DNA of 5,872 bases, taken from Lentisphaeria bacterium (GTDB lineage Bacteria > Verrucomicrobiota > Lentisphaeria > Oligosphaerales > JAFGRS01). The stretch is from positions 1-5,872 of the forward strand of contig JAFGRS010000397.1 of NCBI GenBank assembly GCA_016935045.1, read 5' to 3'. Both the position numbers and the translations under genes were made by a program. Every line of letters starts with the position of its first letter. The stretch's first letter is position 1. The notes below the pieces were generated by a model that made no database searches, was not told where the DNA came from, and saw nothing but the letters and a program-made list of their open reading frames with translations. This document shows, one piece after another, positions 1 through 5,872 of this stretch.

Positions 1-327
1 ACAGCCGCCCCCGCTGACGGCTACCACTTCGTCCAGTGGAGCGACGGGGGCGCCACCGCCACACGGCAGGAGACGAACGTGACCGCGGACCTGGCCGTAA
101 CCGCGGAGTTCGCGATCAACATGTACACCGTCACCTTCCTCGCCGGCGCCAACGGCAGCATCCTGGGACCGACTCCCCAGATCGTCAGCCATGGCGGCAA
201 CACCACCGAAGTCACGGCGGAGGCCGCGAGGGGATACGTCTTCGAGCGCTGGGACGATGGCTCGACGGCGAACTCGCGGGTCCTCACCCATGTCGCGACC
301 GACAACACCCTGACGGCACTCTTCCGG
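1..327 (+). repeat. Two tandem bacterial (InlB B-like) protein repeat units, first one truncated
   Basis: Two consecutive units are encoded with a spacing of 71 residues between their signature tryptophans (codons 37-39 and 250-252). Each carries a G-Y-x-F-x-x-W-x-D-G core followed by a Thr/Ala-rich strand ending in AEF or ALF. The first unit is cut by the window edge and more copies may lie upstream. The similarity is at protein level; the DNA copies have diverged. Confidence 0.7.
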
Positions 328-1038
328 CAAGCACTCCCGGTGGATCCGGAGGGTCTGTTCGTGGCATCCGTGGACGAGACCGACGTCCTGGTCGGCCAGC
401 GTGGCATCTGGGACTTCAGCGGCGCCTACGCCACCGTCACCAAGGGAATCGGCATCGCACTGGAAATCGTGCACGACACCAAGGGCAAGGTTACCGGAAA
501 CGGCACCTTGACTCTGCCAGGCACGCCACCCGTGACGCTGCCCGTCACGGTCAAGGGCAAGGTCTCCGGAAAGGCGGGTGTGACCACCCTCTCCCTCGCC
601 CTGAAAGGCAGTGCGGCCGAGGCCAAGGTGTCGGCCCGGCTGACCCTGGTCCTGAATGTCGCCGCGCGGCAGCTCGCCGGCCCCGCCGCCATCAAGGGCA
701 AGGCAGGCGACGATGCGATCAACGAAGTGATCCCTCTCCTGGTGCTCGATGTGCCCGCCCCCATGGACGGGACCTACGACCTCTTCCTGACGCTGCTCGA
801 CCAGGGCAAGGCCATCGCGGGAGATGCCATCCTCATCCTCAGCAACGGCGACCATTACCTCTTCCTGGTCAAGGGCAAGCGGGCCGGCAGCCAACTCGGC
901 CTGGCCCTCAAGGGAGATCCCTCCGATCCCCCCGCAAAGGGTATCAAGATCAAGACAACCGTGACCACACTCGAAGGCGGGCAGGCCCTCCTCGATGCCG
1001 CCGCCATCAAGGCCTTCGGACAGGCATTCGCCTGGTAG
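1..1038 (+). CDS. C-terminal part of a probable secreted or surface protein with InlB B-type bacterial repeats (5' end outside window)
   Basis: The frame is open from base 1 with no stop until TAG at 1036-1038, so the gene begins upstream; 345 residues are visible. A GTG at 79 lies inside a repeat unit and is not a credible start. Residues 1-40 are the end of one repeat and residues 42-109 a complete second one (YTVTFLAGANGSI ... FERWDDG ... LTALF). The aromatic FxxWxDG signature occurs twice, with tryptophans at residues 13 and 84. This fits the bacterial repeat family related to the Listeria internalin B-repeat, a beta-grasp-like module of extracellular proteins. Residues ~117-345 form a Gly/Lys/Thr/Val-rich, beta-strand-like domain with recurring KGK and LALKG motifs, apparently made of two related halves. 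No transmembrane anchor, LPXTG or typical sorting tail is seen; the protein ends in AFGQAFAW. A surface or secreted location is inferred from the repeats. Ligand and function are unknown. Confidence 0.85.
   Translation, partial: TAAPADGYHFVQWSDGGATATRQETNVTADLAVTAEFAINMYTVTFLAGANGSILGPTPQIVSHGGNTTEVTAEAARGYVFERWDDGSTANSRVLTHVATDNTLTALFRQALPVDPEGLFVASVDETDVLVGQRGIWDFSGAYATVTKGIGIALEIVHDTKGKVTGNGTLTLPGTPPVTLPVTVKGKVSGKAGVTTLSLALKGSAAEAKVSARLTLVLNVAARQLAGPAAIKGKAGDDAINEVIPLLVLDVPAPMDGTYDLFLTLLDQGKAIAGDAILILSNGDHYLFLVKGKRAGSQLGLALKGDPSDPPAKGIKIKTTVTTLEGGQALLDAAAIKAFGQAFAW
454..975 (+). repeat. Internal duplication in the C-terminal beta-rich domain (halves 454-657 and 775-975)
   Basis: By eye, residues 152-219 and 259-325 align along their length. 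KGKVTGNGTLTL matches QGKAIAGDAILIL with a small shift, VTVKGKVSG matches FLVKGKRAG, LSLALKG matches LGLALKG, and both halves close with an AK-x(1-4)-[RK]-hydrophobic/Thr strand. The halves are 68 and 67 residues long and are joined by about 39 residues. This suggests a pseudo-twofold beta domain. The alignment was made without a scoring tool. Confidence 0.45.
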
Positions 1039-1093
1039 AAGTGGACGGCGGGAGCAGAAGACCTGGCCACCGGCGCCCGAGCGGCCGGGGCAG

Positions 1094-1098
1094 TGGAG
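1094..1098 (+). promoter_or_regulatory. Ribosome binding site of the RidA-family gene
   Basis: TGGAG, containing the Shine-Dalgarno core GGAG, lies 8 bases before the ATG at 1107. This spacing fixes that ATG as the start of the gene, although the same frame is open back to base 36. The 68-base gap after the preceding stop shows no hairpin with a T tract, so read-through from the upstream gene is possible. No convincing promoter is seen in it either. Confidence 0.65.
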
Positions 1099-1106
1099 CC
1101 GGCACG

Positions 1107-1490
1107 ATGACAGTCATTGCCTCGGAACACGCCCCGGCCGCGATCGGTCCCTATGCCCAGGCCGTGGATGCCGGCGAGTTCGTCTTCTGCTCGGGACAGA
1201 TCCCCCTGCACCCCCGCACCCTCACCCTCGTGGGAACCACCGCCGCCGAACAGACCCGACAAGTGCTCGAAAACCTGACGGCGGTCCTCGCCGCCGCCGG
1301 CCTGACCCCCGACAACGTCGTCAAGACGACGGTCTTCATGACTGACCTCAGCGAGTTCGCCGCCATGAATGAGGTCTATGCCGCCTTCTTCGGCGAGCAT
1401 CGGCCGGCTCGGGCCGCGGTCCAGGTCGCGGCACTCCCCAGGGGCGCCAAAATCGAAATCGAGTGCATCGCCCAGCGCCGACCAGCCTGA
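1107..1490 (+). CDS. ridA: RidA/YjgF/UK114-family reactive enamine/imine deaminase
   Basis: This 127-residue protein has the normal length for the family (E. coli RidA has 128) and aligns almost end to end. RidA hydrolyses reactive 2-aminoacrylate and related enamines/imines released by PLP enzymes such as threonine/serine dehydratase, protecting other PLP enzymes in the cytoplasm. Visible signatures are APAAIGPYAQAV near the N-terminus, CSGQIP at 28-33, VVKTTVFMTDL at 71-81 and ARAAVQVAALP followed by KIEIECIA at 101-122. The residues equivalent to E. coli Tyr17, Ser30, Asn88, Arg105 and Glu120 are present as Tyr16, Ser29, Asn88, Arg102 and Glu117; the Arg binds the substrate carboxylate and marks the deaminase-active subgroup. 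The E. coli Cys107 position is Ala104, and three residues are missing before the Arg, which I believe is common in the family. The start is set by the GGAG site at 1095-1098. It lies 68 bases after the surface protein gene and converges with the SNF2 gene. Confidence 0.93.
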   Translation: MTVIASEHAPAAIGPYAQAVDAGEFVFCSGQIPLHPRTLTLVGTTAAEQTRQVLENLTAVLAAAGLTPDNVVKTTVFMTDLSEFAAMNEVYAAFFGEHRPARAAVQVAALPRGAKIEIECIAQRRPA

Positions 1491-1512
1491 CGGCGCGCCA
1501 GACTCAAACATC

Positions 1513-1541
1513 CTGATCCTCCTGCCGCCCCCTCGGATCAG
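1513..1541. terminator. Weak inverted repeat in the convergent gap, possible bidirectional terminator
   Basis: CTGATCC (1513-1519) and GGATCAG (1535-1541) form a perfect 7-base-pair inverted repeat with a 15-base C-rich loop. It sits between the stop of the RidA gene and the end of the SNF2 gene and overlaps the SNF2 stop codon (complement of 1538-1540). The location suits termination of both convergent transcripts. The large loop and absence of a T tract on either strand make it a poor intrinsic terminator. Confidence 0.25.
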
Positions 1542-4500
1542 TCTTCCGCCATCAGGCGCAGAAGCTCCTCCGCGGACACGGCGGAGGGGACCTCGCTGCC
1601 GGCCAGCAGGCTCTCGGCCAGTTCCCGTTTGCGGTGGTGCAGGGCGACGATCTTGTCCTCGATGGTATCCGCGGCGACCAGGCGGTAGATGGTCACCGGG
1701 CGGAACTGCCCGATCCGGTGGGCCCGGTCGCTGGCCTGGTCCTCGACCGCCGGGTTCCACCATGGGTCCAGGTGCACGACGTAATCCGCGGCGGTCAGAT
1801 TCAACCCCGTGCCACCCGCCCGCAGGCTGATCAGGAAGACGTCCCCCTCGCCCCGCTGGAAGGCCGCCACCGCCTCAGCCCTGTCCTTCTGGGGGGTGCC
1901 CCCGTCCAGGTACTGATACCGGATCCCACGCCCGTCCAGATGCCTGCGCACAATCGACAGATGGGTGACGAACTGGCTGAACACCAGGGCCTTGTGCCGG
2001 TTGGCGAGGAGGTCGTCCAGGATCTCGTCGAAGGCCTCCGACTTGGCGCTCGTGATGTCGCTCGACGGCAGGATCAACTGGGGATGGCAACAGGCCTGCC
2101 GCAGCCGCGTGATCTCGGCCAGAATCTGCATCCGACGGGCCGCGGGACCCCCCGCAACGTCGCCGATGCGCTGCAGCGACTGCCGCCGCAGGGCCTCGTA
2201 GAAGGCCCGCTCCCTCTCGCTCAACTGCACGTGGACCGTCACCTCGGTCCGCGCGGGAAGCTCCTCGAGAACCTGGCTCTTGGTCCGCCGCAGCACGAAA
2301 GGACCCAGCAGGCGTCGGAGGCGGTGCCGGGCCTCCGGGTCGTCATTCCTCTCGATGGGAGTGGCAAAACGTTCTCCAAAACTCTGCACGGAACCGAGCA
2401 GGCCGGGGTTGAGAAACCGGAACAGGCTCCAAAGCTCTTCGAGATTGTTCTCGATGGGAGTGCCGGTGGTAACGATGCGGAAATCTCCCTGCAGCCGGAA
2501 GGCAGCCTGGGAACGCTTCGCACGGGGATTCTTGATGGCCTGGGCTTCGTCCAGCACGATGGTCTGCCAGCGTACGGCCGACAGCAGCGCCTTCTCCGTC
2601 TGCAGCAGACCATAGCTGCATACCACCAGGTCCAGCGGCGCCAGACTGTCCAGAAACCCCTGCCGGTCCCCCTTGCCGAACAGACGCACGTTCAGCGTCG
2701 GCGTGAACCGGGCTGACTCGTCCCGCCAGTTCAGGCATACGGACGTGGGGGCCACCACAAGCGACGGCCCGCCGCCGGCCCGGGCCAGGATCACCGCCAG
2801 GGCCTGAACGGTCTTGCCCAGCCCCATGTCGTCCGCCAGACACCCCCCCGCACCCCAGACGGCCAGACGGCAAAGCCAACGGTACCCCTCAGCCTGGTAG
2901 TCGCGCAGTTCGGCCCGCAGCGTCGAGGGGACCTGAGGATCCAGCGAAACCGCAGCCCCGATCCGCTCGAGGTGCGCCTCCCAGGCACCGTCCGTGACCG
3001 TGCCGCCCGCGCCCTCGGCCAGCGTCTGCAGCGCCACCGCCGCCAGGGGATGGCAGCGGAGCGCATCCCGACGCACCTCCCCCAGCGTCGCCAACTCGTC
3101 GACGCGGCGACGAAACTCCTCCGTCAAGGCCACGTACCGAGTCTCGTCCAGGGCAATGAAACGACCCGTCGCCGACGCCGCCAGACGCAGCAACTCCCCC
3201 AAACTCACCGTCAAGGTCTCGTCCACGCGGACGTTGCCGGAGATGGCGAACCAGTCCCGTTGGCGCCGCACATCCAGGTGCAGGTCCGCCACGTCCACCG
3301 GGCGGGTCACGCTCAGGGAACGGCCCCGGGGCCATTCCACCCGCGCCTCGGGCCCGACAGCCTGGAGCTGCAGCAGCAGTTCCAGGCAGGCCTCCGCATC
3401 CTCCAGAGTCCACACCCAGCCGCTGTGCGGGGTTTCCGCCAGCGCCGGGCAGGCTCCCAGGATGGCCAGGGCCTGGCTGCGCTCCTCGAGGAAGTCCCGT
3501 TGGGTCTCGAGGCGCCGGCCCTCGACATCGGCGACCACCGTGCTGCCGCCCCGGCAGGGCACGTAGGTGGGCCCCCGGTCCCCGAAGGGCTGCACCAGGA
3601 ACTCGACGGTCAGACCGGTCCCCGCGGGCAGCAGGTGCACATGGATGCGGGGATCCGCCGCCACCGGCGTGGCGCCATCCTCCACCGAACCGATGTCGGA
3701 CTGAACCGACAGGCTGGCGGTGAGCGGCGCCACAACTTCCCGCACCCGGTCCCGGGCCGCGATGGGCACGTCCAGTCCGTCACCCAGAACCGCGGCCACC
3801 CGGTGATGCATCTCCCGCAGGCGGATCAGACGGATGCGGGTGGGCGTCTCCCGCAGCAGGACCACCTGGCGTTCCGCCGGACAGGGCGGATCCAGCCGCA
3901 GACGCAACGAGTCGCCCGCCTCCTGGATCAGGAGTTCCGGGTTGCCCTGCACCAGATCCACCCGGCGATGGGCAGGGTCCGCCAGGAAGACGTGCGGGTG
4001 CCCGACCATCTCCACCAGGGCCTCGTCGATGCGGACGCGATACTCGACCTTGGCGGGGTCCCAGCGATCCGCGACCGCGCTGATGGCGGCGCAGATGCGG
4101 TGGTCCTGTTCCGTCATGCCCGCGGGTCTCTCCGCCATCGTGTACAGGCGTCGAAGGGGTACCGCACGCCCCTTGGTCCAGGTGCCCCGCGGCGACCGCC
4201 GCTGTTCGGCCGGACGTATGCCGATGGGATCCCCTTCCCGCGCCGGCAAGTCGAGGAACCAGACGAAGCGTGCCGTTTGCTCGGCCTTGCCCTCCGCCTC
4301 CATCCGAGCCAGCGCCCCCAGGGCTTCCAGAGCACGCTCCCAGGCTTCCGTCAGAAACACCGCCCCCGCCAGCCCGTCAATGCCCGTGCGCCGACGAAAC
4401 TCCTCCGCCTCCCGGCCCCCCTCGCCCCGGCTCCCCGGAAGAGCCGCCAGCAACGCCCCCGCCTCACTCGCGGCCCAGGCATAACCCCCTGCCGCAGCCT

Positions 4501-5674
4501 GCCGCCACAGGGACCGCACTCCCTCGCGATCCACCGCCGCCCGGTCCAGCCAACCCCGGGCAACCGCCTCGAGCAAGGCCAGGGATGCCGGCGAGGACGC
4601 GGGGACCCTCCCCAGCGCTGCCCGGCCGCTACCGGATTCGCCCCGCATCCGCGCCAGGACCTCCCGCAGAATGACACACAGGGGCCGCCACAAAGACTCA
4701 CATTCCGCCTGCGGCAGAAGCTCCTCGAACCGCTGCAGGCGAGGACCATCCCCCGCCTTGATCAGAGCAAAAAGGTGAAACAGACCGCCATAGGTGCGGT
4801 AGAACGCGTCCGACGCACTCATGGCGCGGCGCAGGTCATGCAGACCCGACTCGAAATGCGCCAGCGCCTCCTCGTTGTCCCCCCGCAGAAAGGCCATCCA
4901 GCCCTGCCGCACCTGCAACGGCGGACCCGTGATCCCCCGCAACGCCTCCGCCGCCGCATGCAGCCGCCCCCGCAGAATATGGACGTCCGCCTCGAACACA
5001 CGCACGGCGGCCGTAACCTGAAAACGGCCGCCGGCCAGAAGCTCGAGCAGTTCCTCGCAGGGCTCGAGGTGCAGGGCGGACCAGGTCAGGACCTCCCCGG
5101 CAGCGACGGAGCGGATGGCGGGGGACAGACCGCTGAACCAAACCGGATCGAAGGGATGCCGGCAAATGCTCACCAGGGCCGGCTCTGCACGCCCGTCGGG
5201 TGGAAACTGAGAGTCCATCTCCCACAGGACCTGCTGCAGGGCCCGGGCGTCCTGCTGATAGAACGCGATACGGACTTCGCGCACGGCCTGTTCCCGGTCC
5301 CGGTAGCGGGCAGTGTGATTCCAGGATTTCGCCACCGGGAGCGTCGCCTTGACGGCCCGGGCCAGGGCGTCGAACCAACCCTCCGCCACCCCCAGGCGCA
5401 CCGTCGGCTCGCGCCAGGACCCGCTGCAGCGCCAAGCCCCGTCCGTACACTCCGCGCGACCCGACTCCCGCAGGCGCCGCAGAGCCTGCCCCACCTCCGC
5501 TGCCGTCAACCCCACACCGGCGTGCAGCAGGCACGAGTGCACCGAGGCCGAGGGAATCGCCTCGTGAACCACAGCCAACAACCCCAGAACGGCGGCCACG
5601 GCACCGCCGTTCCGTTCCCGCCCCGAGGGGGAAAAGGAAAGAGTGTCAAGACGATTTCGACCGTCGTTCTGCAT
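1538..5674 (-). CDS. Large SNF2-family (Swi2/Snf2, HepA-like) DEAD/DEAH-box ATPase with long N-terminal region
   Basis: From the ATG at 5674 this encodes 1378 residues, much longer than a bare SNF2 motor of about 450-500. The C-terminal third carries a complete motor: LRDYQ at 923-927, Walker A DDMGLGKT with Lys954, DEAQ Walker B at 1042-1045, TGTP at 1070-1073, LRRTK near 1130, ALVFSQF near 1227, then RAGGTGLNLT and the arginine-finger motif QASDRAHRIGQ at 1313-1323. All catalytic motifs are intact, so it should be an ATP-dependent duplex-DNA translocase or protein-DNA remodeller, not necessarily a strand-separating helicase. Residues ~26-83 resemble a winged helix. About 90-470 is helix-rich with a TPR-like stretch near 256-275 (FLRGDNEEALAHFESGL). 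About 540-860 is strand-rich (GHPHVFL at 558-564, RDWFAISG near 805) and probably an SNF2-associated domain. No SWIM zinc finger, nuclease or methylase motif is seen. The start is uncertain: the frame is open to GTG 5827, with ATG 5722 and GTG 5599 as alternatives. Codons above 5674 have lower third-position GC than the body, favouring 5674 or 5599. Confidence 0.9.
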   Translation of the reverse strand: MQNDGRNRLDTLSFSPSGRERNGGAVAAVLGLLAVVHEAIPSASVHSCLLHAGVGLTAAEVGQALRRLRESGRAECTDGAWRCSGSWREPTVRLGVAEGWFDALARAVKATLPVAKSWNHTARYRDREQAVREVRIAFYQQDARALQQVLWEMDSQFPPDGRAEPALVSICRHPFDPVWFSGLSPAIRSVAAGEVLTWSALHLEPCEELLELLAGGRFQVTAAVRVFEADVHILRGRLHAAAEALRGITGPPLQVRQGWMAFLRGDNEEALAHFESGLHDLRRAMSASDAFYRTYGGLFHLFALIKAGDGPRLQRFEELLPQAECESLWRPLCVILREVLARMRGESGSGRAALGRVPASSPASLALLEAVARGWLDRAAVDREGVRSLWRQAAAGGYAWAASEAGALLAALPGSRGEGGREAEEFRRRTGIDGLAGAVFLTEAWERALEALGALARMEAEGKAEQTARFVWFLDLPAREGDPIGIRPAEQRRSPRGTWTKGRAVPLRRLYTMAERPAGMTEQDHRICAAISAVADRWDPAKVEYRVRIDEALVEMVGHPHVFLADPAHRRVDLVQGNPELLIQEAGDSLRLRLDPPCPAERQVVLLRETPTRIRLIRLREMHHRVAAVLGDGLDVPIAARDRVREVVAPLTASLSVQSDIGSVEDGATPVAADPRIHVHLLPAGTGLTVEFLVQPFGDRGPTYVPCRGGSTVVADVEGRRLETQRDFLEERSQALAILGACPALAETPHSGWVWTLEDAEACLELLLQLQAVGPEARVEWPRGRSLSVTRPVDVADLHLDVRRQRDWFAISGNVRVDETLTVSLGELLRLAASATGRFIALDETRYVALTEEFRRRVDELATLGEVRRDALRCHPLAAVALQTLAEGAGGTVTDGAWEAHLERIGAAVSLDPQVPSTLRAELRDYQAEGYRWLCRLAVWGAGGCLADDMGLGKTVQALAVILARAGGGPSLVVAPTSVCLNWRDESARFTPTLNVRLFGKGDRQGFLDSLAPLDLVVCSYGLLQTEKALLSAVRWQTIVLDEAQAIKNPRAKRSQAAFRLQGDFRIVTTGTPIENNLEELWSLFRFLNPGLLGSVQSFGERFATPIERNDDPEARHRLRRLLGPFVLRRTKSQVLEELPARTEVTVHVQLSERERAFYEALRRQSLQRIGDVAGGPAARRMQILAEITRLRQACCHPQLILPSSDITSAKSEAFDEILDDLLANRHKALVFSQFVTHLSIVRRHLDGRGIRYQYLDGGTPQKDRAEAVAAFQRGEGDVFLISLRAGGTGLNLTAADYVVHLDPWWNPAVEDQASDRAHRIGQFRPVTIYRLVAADTIEDKIVALHHRKRELAESLLAGSEVPSAVSAEELLRLMAED

Positions 5675-5872
5675 CTTCCATTTACAGCAACGGCCGCAAT
5701 ACCCGATGCGGGCAAAAACCATGACGGCCGAACCGCCTAACGTAGTCCCTCGAAGGCTCTCCCGCAACGCCAAAACGGAAACCTCCAGGGCTGTTCCAAG
5801 ATCCGCTGCATCGGTTCCCGCCGCCACTGCCCTTGCGGCAGTGGAGCGCCGATTCGGGGTGAGGGAGCGCGC
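5675..5872. other. Upstream region of the SNF2 gene, no confident gene
   Basis: The SNF2 reading frame stays open here up to a GTG at 5827 (about 51 extra codons). Third-position composition is less GC-biased than in the gene body, and the extra peptide has no recognisable domain, only a Cys cluster (YCGRCCKWK). I treat it as mostly 5' untranslated or promoter sequence. No convincing -35/-10 pair was found on the - strand. Weak Shine-Dalgarno-like bases are AGGCGG ten bases before ATG 5722 and GGAAG directly against ATG 5674; neither decides the start. No other gene is visible up to the window end. Confidence 0.4.
5824..5844. other. Short perfect hairpin near the right edge
   Basis: CCACTGCC (5824-5831) pairs perfectly with GGCAGTGG (5837-5844) around a 5-base loop, giving an 8-base-pair GC-rich stem. 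It overlaps the GTG at 5825-5827, the most upstream possible start of the SNF2 frame, which would bury that codon in structure. No T tract follows on either strand. It could be a terminator remnant of a gene outside the window, an operator or a chance palindrome. Confidence 0.4.

Noticed and set aside
1070..1088. CCGGC/GCCGG inverted repeat between the surface protein and RidA genes as a terminator
   Set aside because: The stem is only 5 base pairs with a 9-base loop and no T tract; such matches are expected by chance in this GC-rich sequence.
36..1106. Upstream extension of the RidA frame to base 36
   Set aside because: The extension overlaps the surface protein in another frame, translates to Arg/Gly/Pro-rich low-complexity sequence, and the RidA homology and ribosome binding site both begin at ATG 1107.
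1634..2716. + strand open frame of 360 codons opposite the SNF2 motor
   Set aside because: It is antisense to the most conserved part of the SNF2 gene, including the helicase C-terminal motifs, and has no recognisable domain of its own.
5621..5649. TTGACA at the complement of 5644-5649 as a -35 promoter element
   Set aside because: It is a perfect -35 hexamer, but the bases 16-18 positions downstream are GC-rich with no -10-like hexamer, and it lies inside the probable coding region.
1538..5674. SNF2 gene as part of a phage-defence system such as DISARM or a similar SNF2-containing cassette
   Set aside because: No methylase, phospholipase D-like, nuclease or other defence partner is encoded in the window, and the neighbours are a RidA-family gene and a surface-type protein. 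The upstream side lies beyond the window and was not seen.
2972..5740. Very long + strand open frame (922 codons) opposite the SNF2 gene
   Set aside because: It lies wholly antisense to a gene with complete, recognisable motor motifs in its 3' part. Its translation is rich in Arg, Gln, Pro, His and Gly without any domain, as expected for a shadow frame in GC-rich DNA.

Overview
This is a GC-rich bacterial window with a strong bias toward G or C at third codon positions. It carries three genes: a 5'-truncated repeat-containing protein and a RidA-family enamine/imine deaminase on the + strand, and one very long SNF2-family helicase-like ATPase on the - strand. The organism cannot be fixed from this sequence. 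The Gram-negative-like surface protein architecture and high GC would suit a Desulfobacterota, Verrucomicrobiota or similar lineage, but that is an impression only.

Layout. Positions 1-1038 hold the C-terminal 345 residues of a probably exported protein. It has one incomplete and one complete bacterial repeat (InlB B-repeat-like, FxxWxDG motif), followed by a beta-rich C-terminal domain of about 230 residues that looks internally duplicated. A 68-base gap with a good ribosome binding site leads to the RidA-family gene at 1107-1490. A 47-base convergent gap separates its stop codon from that of the SNF2 gene, which occupies 1538 to about 5674 on the - strand. The last ~200 bases (5675-5872) are the upstream region of the SNF2 gene. 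They hold a short perfect hairpin, and the start codon of the SNF2 gene is uncertain across this region.

How the genes relate. The two + strand genes might share a transcript, but nothing links surface adhesion or display to RidA metabolite repair, and the SNF2 gene is transcribed toward them. I see no CRISPR array, RNA gene, transposase, toxin-antitoxin pair or recognisable defence cassette. SNF2 ATPases do occur in several bacterial defence systems, but no partner gene (methylase, nuclease, phospholipase D-like protein) is visible here, so the conservative reading is a stand-alone chromatin- or transcription-type SNF2 protein. The least explained parts are the roughly 900-residue region ahead of the SNF2 motor and the duplicated C-terminal domain of the first protein.
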